From contig JASCOH010000001.1 of the NCBI GenBank assembly GCA_029959295.1, positions 558,001 through 622,000 on the forward strand: a DNA stretch of 64,000 bases, in the 5' to 3' direction. A model generated the notes under the pieces. The model saw only the letters and a program-made list of their open reading frames with translations. It did no database searches and was not told the origin of the DNA. Position 1 is the first letter of the stretch; every line of letters begins with the position of its first letter. This DNA comes from Flavobacteriaceae bacterium PS02334 (lineage in GTDB: Bacteria > Bacteroidota > Bacteroidia > Flavobacteriales > Flavobacteriaceae). A program made the translations under genes and the position numbers. Shown piece after piece: positions 55,568 to 64,000 of the stretch.

Positions 55568-57352
55568 TTATTCTGACTTTTTCACTTCTGATTTTGGACC
55601 GATTCCGTTGTTATTAAAAGCTTCAATTTGGAAATAATAAGCATCTGAACGATCCAATCCATTGAAATAATATTCGTTTTTGCCATAAACCATTATTGAA
55701 CCATAAAGTTTATCTGCTGATTTTCCGAAATAAATTACGTAACCGTCAGCATTTTCTTCTTGTTGCCACTTGAACCAAACGCTTCTTCTTTCGCCTTTTT
55801 TCTTGGCTTCTGCTCTTAACGGAACAAAATTCTGAACTGCATGTGGCTTTTGTCCAGCACCTTTTCCGAAAACTCTGAAACCGCTGATGGCAAATTTTCC
55901 GGTTGGCATTTGGATATTTTCTAATTTCAAATAACGTGCTGAAGCCGGTTTTTCTAATTCAATATAATCGTGTGGCACATCTTTCGTATTCTTGCTTTTA
56001 TCAACCAAAACCTTCCAATTTTTGTTGTCATTTGAAGAATAGATAATGTATTTATGTCCGGTTGTAGTTTCTGGTTTTCCCATCAAATCTACATCTTGGT
56101 CGGCATAATTTATCTGGATTGCATTGATTGTAGATTTTTCTCCTAAATCAGAAATCAGATATTCTCCTTTTTTGGAAGTTTTTGCTGACCAATAGGTTTT
56201 TATATCTTCATCAGTACTGAAATTAGACTGAAATCCACCTAAAGTGGAAGAAACTTGAACTGGTTTGTTGTAATTCAAAAGCATCCAGCCAGAGAAATTT
56301 TCATTCAGGTGATTCTTTTTTTCTGAAGGTAAAAACGTTGGATAATCGCCGTAAGCCGTATTGGAATACATCACGCCGTCCGCATCAAAACCGGCTGGCC
56401 AAATCCCGATTCTTCTTTCGAAATTATTTTTTGTAGAAAGTACGATTGTCGAAACGTGCCAATACTCATTGTTGTTATCTTGATACGTCGCTCCGTGGCC
56501 CGCGCCTCTTGCAAAACCGCCCGGCTTGTATGAAAACGGATTGTGAGATTGGTATTCAAAAGGTCCAAGCGGATTATTTCCTACGTAAACTCCGTCGGCA
56601 TAACCACTGAATTCGGTTCCTGGCGCACCATATTGCAGGTAATATTTATTGTTGTGTTTGGTCATAAATGCGCCTTCGGTAAACGGCTGTAAAAATGTAT
56701 TATCATTGTGCTCGCCAAATCTTTCCCAACCGTGTTCGTCGTCAATCAAAGCCAAAACCGGAATTCTTTCGCCTTCTGGTTGAAACGTTTTTCGGTTCAA
56801 TTTCATTCCGTATAGCGGATACAAATTGCTTGAACCATAATACATATAAACCTCATCTTTTTCCTTGTCCCAAAAAATTTGTGGGTCCCAAGCTCCAGCT
56901 TCTGATTTGTGAACCAGTTCTTTCCAATCATCCGTTTTTGGATTTTTGCTCATCCATAACGGAAAATCTTTGGTGTGCGTTGAACCGATTACCAGCAAAG
57001 TATCATTCACAAATGATACTGACGGCGCACAGAGTTCATCATAAACCTTATGTTCTGGACGAAGGAATTTCCTTGGAATAAATTTCCAGTCGAGCATGTT
57101 TGCGCTGTGCCAATATCCCCATTGATTTGTAGAAAACAGGTAATATTCTCCTTTAAAATTGGTAATTACCGGATCTGCCGTTGCGCGGTGTTTTCCTTGC
57201 GTGACAAAATTTGGAATCGGGCAATATCCATAATCAACATTGATTGGATTGCAATATGTTTTTTGCTGGGCTTTGATTTCAGTAGTTGCAGATAGCACTA
57301 AAATTGCAATCAGAAAACTAGAAAAATTATATATCTTTTTTGAAACTGTCAT
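55568..57352 (-). CDS. Family 43-type glycoside hydrolase with CBM32-like and Fn3-like domains
   Basis: The 594-residue protein has a signal peptide ending EIKAQ. A five-bladed propeller domain (about 33-355) shows the GH43 acidic residues: Asp60 (ATADPVITNFKGEYYLF), Asp156 (GAWDPQIFW) and Glu227 (TEGAFMTKHNNKYYLQY). A discoidin/F5-8C (CBM32-like) domain follows (about 365-495, NAIQINYADQDVDLMG...YIIYSSNDNKNWKVLVD...ARYLKLENI), then an Fn3-like module to the end. Substrates of this family range over arabinan, xylan and galactan; this one's is unknown. It is downstream of the GH3 gene, after that gene's terminator. Confidence 0.85.
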   Translation of the reverse strand: MTVSKKIYNFSSFLIAILVLSATTEIKAQQKTYCNPINVDYGYCPIPNFVTQGKHRATADPVITNFKGEYYLFSTNQWGYWHSANMLDWKFIPRKFLRPEHKVYDELCAPSVSFVNDTLLVIGSTHTKDFPLWMSKNPKTDDWKELVHKSEAGAWDPQIFWDKEKDEVYMYYGSSNLYPLYGMKLNRKTFQPEGERIPVLALIDDEHGWERFGEHNDNTFLQPFTEGAFMTKHNNKYYLQYGAPGTEFSGYADGVYVGNNPLGPFEYQSHNPFSYKPGGFARGAGHGATYQDNNNEYWHVSTIVLSTKNNFERRIGIWPAGFDADGVMYSNTAYGDYPTFLPSEKKNHLNENFSGWMLLNYNKPVQVSSTLGGFQSNFSTDEDIKTYWSAKTSKKGEYLISDLGEKSTINAIQINYADQDVDLMGKPETTTGHKYIIYSSNDNKNWKVLVDKSKNTKDVPHDYIELEKPASARYLKLENIQMPTGKFAISGFRVFGKGAGQKPHAVQNFVPLRAEAKKKGERRSVWFKWQQEENADGYVIYFGKSADKLYGSIMVYGKNEYYFNGLDRSDAYYFQIEAFNNNGIGPKSEVKKSE

Positions 57353-57387
57353 ATTTAAATTTTAGAAAAATTGGATTAATTGTTTTG

Positions 57388-57417
57388 AAAAAAACCCTTT
57401 AGCGCAAACTAAAGGGT
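57388..57417 (-). terminator. Rho-independent terminator of the GH3 gene
   Basis: ACCCTTTAG (57394-57402) and CTAAAGGGT (57409-57417) pair around GCGCAAA-type loop bases. The A run at 57388-57394 is the T tract on the minus strand. It is 21 bases after the bglX stop and 35 bases before the GH43-type start. Confidence 0.82.
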
Positions 57418-57438
57418 CTTTCAAAATCACAAAAAAAA

Positions 57439-59736
57439 TTATTTAACTAACTCAAACTCCTTATTTAATACTTCATCAGAATTAGTTCCTACAAACACCT
57501 GGAATTTCCCTGGTTCTGCTACGAAATCTAAATCTGAATTATAAAATTTTAGTTCTTCAATTGAAATTTCGAATGTAATTGTTTTGGTTTCTCCTTTTTT
57601 GATTAGGACTTTTTCAAAACCTTTCAACTCCTTAACTGGTCTTGTAACTGAACCAACTAAATCTCTGATGTATAACTGAACAACTTCTTTTCCGTCATAA
57701 TTTCCGCTGTTTTTCACATCCACAGAAACTGTTATTTTTTGACTAGCATTGATTTTATCTGTAGAAAGTTTTAAATTGCTGTAATCAAATTTTGTGTAGC
57801 TTAATCCAAATCCGAATGGAAATAAAGGTTCGTTTCTTTCGTCGATATAATTAGAACGAAATTTCTCGAATTTTCCTTCTTTGTTAGAAAGTGGTCTTCC
57901 TGTATTTTTATGATTGTAAAAAATTGGCACTTGACCAAGACTTCTTGGGAAAGTCGCCGATAATTTCGCCGAAGGATTTACATCTCCAAACAAAACATCT
58001 GTGATAGCGTAACCTGCTTCACTTCCTGGGAACCAAACATTTAACAATGCATTTGCTTTGCCTATATCATCAGTCAAAACCATGGGACGCCCAGCGAATA
58101 AAACTACCACAACTGGTTTTCCTGTTTTAACCAAAGCGTCTAATAAATCTTTTTGAGACTGCGGAATTTCTAGGTTTGTTCTGCTGCTACTTTCACCGCT
58201 CATTTCTGCAGATTCTCCGATTGCAGCAATAATTACGTCTGCTTTTTGAGCTACTGCAACTGCTTCAGCAATGATTTGTTTTGGAGATCTATTGTCTCTG
58301 TTCATGTCTTTGCCGAACATTGTCGCATGCTTTTGGAATTCAGCATCATAATCTAAATTTGAACCTTGTGCATAAAGCAAATTCACTTTATTGCCCAAAA
58401 CTTCTTTCATTGCATCTTTCAAAGATTTTGTTCTGGTTTGGTTTGTTGCAACGCTCCAAGTTCCTGCCATGTTGTTTCCTGCATCAGCTAATGGTCCGAT
58501 TAAGGCAACTGTTCCTGATTTTTTCAGAGGCAAAACTTGGTTATCATTTTTCATCAAAACCATTGATTCCGAAGCAATTTTTCTAGCTTCTGCTCTGAAA
58601 CCATTTGTATAAATTTCAGACTTTGCTCTTTTTTCATCACAATATCTGTATGGATCATGGAAAAGCCCCAAGTCATATTTTGCATTTAAAATCAAGCGAA
58701 CTGCGTTGTCAATTTCTGCAATTGTAACCTTTCCTTCGTCTAGAGATTTTTTTAATGTTGTAAGAAATCCATCTCCAACCATGTCCATTTCAACTCCGGC
58801 TTTCAATGCCAAGGCAGAAACTGTTTGCAAGTCGCCCATTCCGTGGTCGATCATTTCAGGAATTCCTGTATAATCTGTCACTACGAAACCTTTAAATTTC
58901 CATTCTTTTCTTAAAACATCTGTCAAAAGCCATTTGTTTCCTGTTGCTGGAATTCCATCAATTTCGTTGAACGATGCCATTACGCTTCCTGCTCCGGCTT
59001 CGATTGCCGCTTTATATGGAGGAAAATATTCGTTGTACATTCTGATGTGGCTCATGTCTACTGTGTTATAATCTCTTCCTGCTTCTGGCGCACCATAAAG
59101 TGCGAAGTGTTTTACGCATGACAAAATCGTATTGTTTTTTGACAAATCATCGCCTTGGTAACCTCTTACCATTGCGGCTCCGATTTTTCCTGCCAAATAG
59201 GGATCTTCACCGTTTCCTTCAGAAACTCTTCCCCATCTTGGTTCGCGAGAAATATCTAACATTGGAGAAAATGTCCAGTTGATTCCGTCTGCGCTGGCTT
59301 CGATTGCGGCGATTCTTGCACTTCTTTCAATTGCAGGAATATCCCAAGAAGTTGACAAACCTAACGGAATTGGGAATGTTGTTTCATAACCGTGGATTAC
59401 ATCCATCCCGAAAATTAATGGAATTCCTAAACGGCTTTTTTCTACGGCAATTTTTTGAACGTCTTTAATTTTTGCTACCGATTTGATGTTGAATAATCCA
59501 CCAACTTGGCCGTCTTCAATTTTTTTGGCAATGTTTGAGCTTTTTGCTTGGCCAGTTGTGATATCGCCAGAACTTGGCAAATTCAACTGTCCTATTTTTT
59601 CCTCAAGAGTCATTTTTGAGATCAATTCTGTAACGAACTCTTGTTTTGGTTTGATCGTGTTTTTTTTCTTGTCCTTCTGGGCGTGAACCGAGAAAGATGC
59701 TGCTAATACTAGTAATGCGACTGCTTTTAACTTCAT
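57439..59736 (-). CDS. bglX: Beta-glucosidase, glycoside hydrolase family 3
   Basis: The 765-residue exported enzyme has a signal peptide ending SVHAQ and the GH3 N-terminal barrel with KSRLGIPLIFGMDVIHGY, LSCVKHFALYGAPEAGRDYN (Lys209, His210) and nucleophile Asp288 in GFVVTDYTGIPEM. The second domain has AAIGESAEMSGESSSRTNLEIP with the general acid/base region, followed by an Fn3-like C-terminal domain (VSVDVKNSGNYDGKEVVQLYI). The sequence is close to BglX-type periplasmic beta-glucosidases; some GH3 enzymes next to GH144 genes cleave beta-1,2-gluco-oligosaccharides. It ends at a terminator of its own. Confidence 0.94.
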   Translation of the reverse strand: MKLKAVALLVLAASFSVHAQKDKKKNTIKPKQEFVTELISKMTLEEKIGQLNLPSSGDITTGQAKSSNIAKKIEDGQVGGLFNIKSVAKIKDVQKIAVEKSRLGIPLIFGMDVIHGYETTFPIPLGLSTSWDIPAIERSARIAAIEASADGINWTFSPMLDISREPRWGRVSEGNGEDPYLAGKIGAAMVRGYQGDDLSKNNTILSCVKHFALYGAPEAGRDYNTVDMSHIRMYNEYFPPYKAAIEAGAGSVMASFNEIDGIPATGNKWLLTDVLRKEWKFKGFVVTDYTGIPEMIDHGMGDLQTVSALALKAGVEMDMVGDGFLTTLKKSLDEGKVTIAEIDNAVRLILNAKYDLGLFHDPYRYCDEKRAKSEIYTNGFRAEARKIASESMVLMKNDNQVLPLKKSGTVALIGPLADAGNNMAGTWSVATNQTRTKSLKDAMKEVLGNKVNLLYAQGSNLDYDAEFQKHATMFGKDMNRDNRSPKQIIAEAVAVAQKADVIIAAIGESAEMSGESSSRTNLEIPQSQKDLLDALVKTGKPVVVVLFAGRPMVLTDDIGKANALLNVWFPGSEAGYAITDVLFGDVNPSAKLSATFPRSLGQVPIFYNHKNTGRPLSNKEGKFEKFRSNYIDERNEPLFPFGFGLSYTKFDYSNLKLSTDKINASQKITVSVDVKNSGNYDGKEVVQLYIRDLVGSVTRPVKELKGFEKVLIKKGETKTITFEISIEELKFYNSDLDFVAEPGKFQVFVGTNSDEVLNKEFELVK

Positions 59737-59882
59737 TATAGTTGTGTTTATTAAGGGGTAATTTATATTCTGGGATTGTATTTTTTATACGTTGATTGAT
59801 TGATGTTTTTGGTATGCGTAATATTGGCTAACTGGCGTTTAATTTGTGTAATTCGATTGTTCAATAGCCCCGATTGCAGGGA

Positions 59883-59923
59883 AGAACCTTTTTATTTTTT
59901 TTCTTTAAAAAATAAAAAGTTCT
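59883..59923. repeat. Long AT-rich inverted repeat upstream of the GH3 gene
   Basis: AGAACCTTTTTATTTTTT (59883-59900) and AAAAAATAAAAAGTTCT (59907-59923) pair with a single bulged C. It is about 150 bases ahead of the GH3 start. Whether it is a terminator, a leader hairpin or relic is unclear. Confidence 0.55.
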
Positions 59924-59990
59924 GGAATAAGGCGGGAAAATGGAAACCATAAAATGCCCGAACCTTTCGCTTCTAAAAAAATAGATAATT

Positions 59991-60025
59991 AAAAATTCCG
60001 ATTCTTTTTTCAAAAAACCGGAATT
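59991..60025 (-). terminator. Terminator-like hairpin of the GH144-type gene
   Basis: AATTCCG (59994-60000) and CGGAATT (60019-60025) form a stem, with T-rich sequence following on the minus strand. It is about ten bases after the stop codon, with a rather large AT-rich loop. Confidence 0.6.
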
Positions 60026-60035
60026 GATAGTAATT

Positions 60036-61415
60036 TTAAATTCCGTGTTTTCCTGAATGAAAACCCAGTTTTACCAAACCTTGGCGTACTTCTGGAGCGT
60101 TCATGAATAAGTTCCAAAGCAAGCCAGAGCGGTAATTTTCGATCATAACAACCATCGGGCCTTGATCAATGGCCAGATATCTTTTTGCAGACCAACCAAA
60201 ATGCTGACTGTGTGCATCATAAAATCCTGCTGGTCCCCAAAGCAAATTGCTGTGGTTTTCATAAAAATTGCGCATTGCTGCCAAAGATTCTGCAGGCGTG
60301 TAAACAATTGAACTAATCGCAGCCGTTGGCGAAATCACGCCTTTATCGTTTGACGGCATGTGTGCGTCATATCCGATAGAGCCGTCCGTATTTCTGCTGT
60401 AAGAAGCGGTCAATCCCCAATAATTTGCGCCATAGCCTCCAAAGTTTTTTGGATTTTCTATACAGTATTTATAGTTAATTTTTGTCTGATTTACATTTAC
60501 GTCCCAATAATTTGCGTATTGGTCAGTGAGTTGCGTAGGATCTAAACCAACGTAAGAATAATGGGCCCAAAATAATGGACCGCCAGTTTGTTCAGCTCCA
60601 TTATGCTTTAAAATTAATGGAATTCCATATTTTGTATTTGAAGAAACTATGCCTCCATTTCTTGCCCAGCCTTGATGATAAGCTTCAGCCGGAATAGTAT
60701 GAGTTGGCGAAGAACTTGCCAGAATGTAAGTTACCAGACATTCATTGTATCCTTCCAAGGGAAAATTCATTTCCCATGCATAATTTGGCGACCAATGCCA
60801 GTAAAGTATATTTTGACCGTTTCTGTACCAGTTCCAATCTACACCTTTCCAAAGCGCATCAAATTTTTGAGCCAATGCTTGTTCCTCTGGAGAACCATTT
60901 TTAAAAAATTCGCGAACGCAGATAATTCCTTCACATAAGAAAGCTGTTTCTACTAAATCTCCACCGTTGTCTTTTGTCCCGAAAGGTTTAACTCTGCCTG
61001 TATTTCCATCCATCCAATGAGGCCAAGCTCCGTGAAAACGATCTGCATTTTCAAGGAAATTTGCTATTGTATTTAATCTGGAAACTGCTTCGTTCCTTGG
61101 AACATAATTTCTAGAAACTGCTGCAACGATTGACATTAATCCAAAACCAGAACCTCCGGTTGTCACTATATTGGAATCGTTATCTGGGTAATTTCCGTCA
61201 GGATGGTAGCGTTCTCTTGCTAGTTTAGAATTTGGTTCGGCAAAATCCCAAAAATATTTAAAGGTTTGTTTTTCCACAACATCCATTAATTGTTCGTCCG
61301 TTAAAGGTGTTTGTGGGGCAACAGGTGTGGCAGAACCATCTCCCGAAGGAGACGGTTCGCTTGATCCACAACTTGTTGAAAATGCTATTAATAGTATGAA
61401 AAGTAGGTTTTTCAT
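60036..61415 (-). CDS. GH144-type endo-beta-1,2-glucanase (glucoamylase-family lipoprotein)
   Basis: The 459-residue protein is a lipoprotein: the signal ends in STSC with Cys16, followed by a Ser/Pro/Gly linker. The catalytic part begins at about residue 38 with LMDVVEKQTFKYFWDFAEPNSKLARERYHP and shows GGSGFGLMSIVAAVSR, GDLVETAFLCEGIICVREFF, NYAWEMNFPLEGYNECLVTYILA and YDAHSQHFGWSAKRYLAIDQGPMVVMIENYRSGLLW, an alpha/alpha barrel of the PF10091 group. Family GH144 was founded on endo-beta-1,2-glucanase of Chitinophaga. The gene is 16 bases after susD and sits with GH3, so release of beta-1,2-gluco-oligosaccharides is the leading hypothesis. Confidence 0.75.
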   Translation of the reverse strand: MKNLLFILLIAFSTSCGSSEPSPSGDGSATPVAPQTPLTDEQLMDVVEKQTFKYFWDFAEPNSKLARERYHPDGNYPDNDSNIVTTGGSGFGLMSIVAAVSRNYVPRNEAVSRLNTIANFLENADRFHGAWPHWMDGNTGRVKPFGTKDNGGDLVETAFLCEGIICVREFFKNGSPEEQALAQKFDALWKGVDWNWYRNGQNILYWHWSPNYAWEMNFPLEGYNECLVTYILASSSPTHTIPAEAYHQGWARNGGIVSSNTKYGIPLILKHNGAEQTGGPLFWAHYSYVGLDPTQLTDQYANYWDVNVNQTKINYKYCIENPKNFGGYGANYWGLTASYSRNTDGSIGYDAHMPSNDKGVISPTAAISSIVYTPAESLAAMRNFYENHSNLLWGPAGFYDAHSQHFGWSAKRYLAIDQGPMVVMIENYRSGLLWNLFMNAPEVRQGLVKLGFHSGKHGI

Positions 61416-61431
61416 TAAAAAAATTTAATTA

Positions 61432-62856
61432 TTAGTAACCAGGGTTTGGAACCATGGTTGGAGTAGCGATTAATTGAGCATTTGGAATTGGAAACAATTC
61501 ATGTCTTCCAACTACAAAAGTTTTTCCATCAGCTCGCATTGCTTGCTCTGCTTCACCAGTTCTAATCAAATCAAACCATCTGTCATGTTCGAAAGCCAAT
61601 TCTAGTCTTCTTTCTTTCCAGATAGCTTTTCTCAATAAAGCTTGGTCAGTAAGCGTCACGAAACCTAAATTAACTCTATCTCTAACCTCATTAAGAGCGT
61701 CACGAGCAGTTGTTTGATCGTTTAATTCATTTGCTGCCTCTGCTTTAATTAAATAAATTTCAGCTAATCTTAAAACTCTGATATTTTTATCTCCATCTCC
61801 AGCACCTGCATTGGCACTTGAATATGCTTTTTCATTATACATAGGATTTTCGACTGCGTTACTAACAATTCGTCCATCATATAATGTTTCGCCTCTGAAG
61901 ATAATCGTAGCATCTCTTCTTATATTATCCCCTTCAGCATTAAATGCATCTAAAAGATTTTGTGTAGGCGTATTGAAACCCCATCCCCATCCACTTGCAC
62001 CTCTTGCACCTTGAGTTTCAGAATATTGCTGAACACCATGTGCCACAGCTTCACCTCTAGCTTGAACTTCAAAAATAGATTCTCTACCGTTTTCAGTTTC
62101 TGCTCTCCAAATTTTTGCATAATCAGGTTCTAAACCATATTCTCCAGAAGTAAGAACTTCATTCGAATATTTTAAAGCATTTGTCCAGTCTTTTTGATAT
62201 AAATATACTTTTGCAAGCAGTGCTCTTGCAGCACCTTTAGTCGCTCTTCCTAAATCTTCTGGAGCATATTCACTTTTTTCTGGCAAAGCGCTAATTGCAG
62301 CTAACAAATCTTCTTCTATAAAATCATAAACCTGCGCTTTTGGAACTCTATTTACTAGATCTATATGCTGTAAAGGCACATCTCCCCAACCTCTTACTAA
62401 AAAGAAATAATGATAAGCTCTAAGAAATTTTGCTTCACCAATTAATCTGTTTTTGTAAGCTTCATCAGTAAGACCATAGCTTTCTGTGTATTCAATAGAA
62501 TAAGTTGCACGACCAATTGCTTTGTACCAAGTCGTCCACATTGCTTCTACTGAACCTACTGTAGAAGTGTGTGTAAGAGCATCCAAAATCCCTTTATCGC
62601 CACCTGGATCACTAGGGGAACTTCCTTTATCTGCATTATCAGAAATAATTTCAGTTATTCCCAAGTAAGAAAAGGCATAATCCCAGCTAGTCATCGTTCC
62701 ATAAATTCCATTTACAAAATCGACAGGTTTATAGGTATCCTTACTATCTTCTAATGTAACTCGTTCTCTTGAATCTACATCGAGAAAATCATCACATCCC
62801 ACTAATACGCCACACGCAAATGTGAGACAAGCTATTTTTTTATAGTTTATTTTCAT
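61432..62856 (-). CDS. SusD/RagB-type glycan-binding lipoprotein
   Basis: The protein has a lipoprotein signal with LVGC and then DDFLDVDSRERVTLEDSK, the usual mature N-terminus of SusD proteins. TPR-like helices follow (AMWTTWYKAIGRATYSIEYTE, LIGEAKFLRAYHYFFLVRGWGDVPL), and the C-terminal ELAFEHDRWFDLIRTGEAE and RHELFPIPNAQLIATP are family hallmarks. It binds glycan at the surface and caps the SusC barrel. ATG at 62877 would overlap susC by 11 bases; ATG at 62856 leaves 10 bases between them and gives 474 residues, which I prefer. Confidence 0.93.
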   Translation of the reverse strand: MKINYKKIACLTFACGVLVGCDDFLDVDSRERVTLEDSKDTYKPVDFVNGIYGTMTSWDYAFSYLGITEIISDNADKGSSPSDPGGDKGILDALTHTSTVGSVEAMWTTWYKAIGRATYSIEYTESYGLTDEAYKNRLIGEAKFLRAYHYFFLVRGWGDVPLQHIDLVNRVPKAQVYDFIEEDLLAAISALPEKSEYAPEDLGRATKGAARALLAKVYLYQKDWTNALKYSNEVLTSGEYGLEPDYAKIWRAETENGRESIFEVQARGEAVAHGVQQYSETQGARGASGWGWGFNTPTQNLLDAFNAEGDNIRRDATIIFRGETLYDGRIVSNAVENPMYNEKAYSSANAGAGDGDKNIRVLRLAEIYLIKAEAANELNDQTTARDALNEVRDRVNLGFVTLTDQALLRKAIWKERRLELAFEHDRWFDLIRTGEAEQAMRADGKTFVVGRHELFPIPNAQLIATPTMVPNPGY

Positions 62857-62866
62857 AATATTTTTC

Positions 62867-64000
62867 TTAAAATTCAATGTTTACACCAAAAATGAATGTT
62901 TTAATACTTGGATAAGCATCCGTTTCAATTCCAGCAGTTTCTTTTGGAGAACCACTATTGTTTAGTTCAGGTGTGAACCCTGAATATTTAGTAATTAAGA
63001 ATGGGTTTTGAGCAGTTCCATAAATTCTAAGACTAGATATATTGAACATATCTTTAAAAGTATATCCTAAAGTAATATTGTTGATTCTTAAGTAATCTCC
63101 TTTTTCAAGAAAATAGCTAGATGCTCTAGAATCTCTATCAGCTCCTGGATTTTTATTTGTTGATCCTGGACCTGTCCAACGTTCATTGAAAGTTTCTTCT
63201 GCAATGTTTTCACCTCCATTAATACGTTTTCCTTTTAATCCGTTGTAAACTTTGTTACCGCCTACGCCAAATCCATCAACTGATAAGTCAAAGTTTTTAT
63301 AGGCTAAGCCTAGATTGATTCCATAAGTGAATTTTGGGACATAAGAACCGAAGAATTTTTTATCTTTTTCATCTATTTGACCATCTCCATTTTGATCTAC
63401 ATAACGCAAATGACCCGGAGCCGCACTTACAAGGTGTGGGTTAGCATCAATTTCTGCTTGAGTTTGCCATACACCTGCTGCTTCATACATATACCAAGCA
63501 TACAATGGCTGTCCTTCTAATAATTTTTTAGTATTCTCTCCATCACCTAAACTTCCTCCAATAGCTCCGTCATAAGCTGGTTTCACTTTTTCAAGCGTAT
63601 TTTTATTCCAACCATAATTTACACCAATGCTGTAAGAAAGATCGTCAGTAATTTTATCTCTCCAGTTAAGAGATATTTCATATCCTTCATTTCTAACCTC
63701 TCCTCCATGGTCGTTATACCCTTCTGAGTTAGGAGAATTTGGTATTGGCGTGACATTTAATATAGCATTTTCATTTAATCTATTATAGTAATCAAATGTA
63801 CCAGTCAATCTTCTATTTAATAATTCAAAATCAACACCTGCATTAATTTCTTTTGTAACTTCCCAACTTAAATTAGTGGCTGGAGTACCTGAACTTGCCC
63901 CAAAAACTAAGTCTTGATTTGGTCCAAATACATAGTTATTATTATTTATACCTGCACCCCCATCAGTCCCAGAAGAAGTAGCTATTGTAGTATTGTTAAG
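62867..64000 (-). CDS. SusC-type TonB-dependent transporter, C-terminal part (cut by window end)
   Basis: The minus-strand frame is open from the window edge for 377 codons and ends at 62867. The text reads GASSGTPATNLSWEVTKEINAGVDFELLNRRLTGTFDYYN, GYEISLNWRDKITDDLSYSIGVNYGWNKNTL, PGHLRYVDQNGDGQIDEKDKKFFGSYVPKFTYGINLGL and a final FIFGVNIEF, the conserved C-terminal half of SusC/RagA barrels. It imports oligosaccharides across the outer membrane with the SusD partner encoded next. The plug domain and start codon lie outside the window. Confidence 0.95.
   Translation of the reverse strand, partial: LNNTTIATSSGTDGGAGINNNNYVFGPNQDLVFGASSGTPATNLSWEVTKEINAGVDFELLNRRLTGTFDYYNRLNENAILNVTPIPNSPNSEGYNDHGGEVRNEGYEISLNWRDKITDDLSYSIGVNYGWNKNTLEKVKPAYDGAIGGSLGDGENTKKLLEGQPLYAWYMYEAAGVWQTQAEIDANPHLVSAAPGHLRYVDQNGDGQIDEKDKKFFGSYVPKFTYGINLGLAYKNFDLSVDGFGVGGNKVYNGLKGKRINGGENIAEETFNERWTGPGSTNKNPGADRDSRASSYFLEKGDYLRINNITLGYTFKDMFNISSLRIYGTAQNPFLITKYSGFTPELNNSGSPKETAGIETDAYPSIKTFIFGVNIEF

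Noticed and set aside
53671-64000. Laminarin (beta-1,3-glucan) utilization locus
   Set aside because: No GH16, GH17 or GH30 enzyme is present in the visible part; GH144 points to beta-1,2-glucan. Genes beyond the window could change this.

Overview
The window reads as chromosome of a low-GC Bacteroidetes species, most likely Flavobacterium or a close relative. Evidence: two proteins carry type IX secretion (T9SS) gliding-motility-type C-terminal domains; SecD and SecF are fused; a SusC/SusD polysaccharide locus and a bacillithiol gene (bshC) are present; several genes are preceded by Bacteroidetes -7 elements (TAnnTTTG); Shine-Dalgarno sites are scarce and TTG/GTG starts are common. I see no rRNA, tRNA, CRISPR array, phage or insertion sequence.

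Layout. 1-192: 3' end of an aminotransferase. 317-7183 (-): giant repetitive T9SS cargo protein. 7342-11335 (+): folE, a four-helix-bundle protein, cysS, yidD, lgt. 11685-19859 (-): secDF, mdh, gyrB, asnB. 20156-25575 (-): GreA-like protein, plug-less outer-membrane barrel, and a 1006-residue TPR protein. 25800-26483: ftsE. 26480-35918: surface-glycan cluster with five glycosyltransferase/methyltransferase genes, two multi-spanning GT-C-like proteins and a flippase, in mixed orientation. 36076-37878: second T9SS cargo. 37879-39263 (-): UPF0126 channel-like protein and RDD protein. 39284-45574 (+): tight MoxR-type operon (SpoIIM-like, membrane protein, DUF4129, DUF4350, MoxR ATPase, DUF58). 45670-48052 (+): SpoU RNA methyltransferase and a serine hydrolase. 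48053-51477 (-): small membrane protein, then a TPR protein-prfH-rtcB RNA-repair unit. 51632-51842 (-): a compact unit of promoter, 27-codon ORF and terminator. 52006-53604 (+): bshC. 53671-64000 (-): polysaccharide utilization locus with SusC (cut by the window edge), SusD, GH144-type glucanase, GH3 beta-glucosidase, GH43-type enzyme and a FucP-type sugar transporter.

Genes that act together. The rtcB-prfH pair is predicted to repair and rescue ribosomes whose 16S rRNA has been cut in the decoding centre; a small TPR gene overlaps prfH and may be a third member. The polysaccharide locus fits uptake and breakdown of a beta-glucan, probably beta-1,2-glucan. The MoxR operon couples an AAA+ ATPase to several membrane or secreted proteins. 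Points worth a second look are the 51.7-kb mini-unit, the prfH-overlapping TPR gene, a perfect palindrome upstream of rtcB, and intergenic repeats with identical cores at sites 8-26 kb apart.
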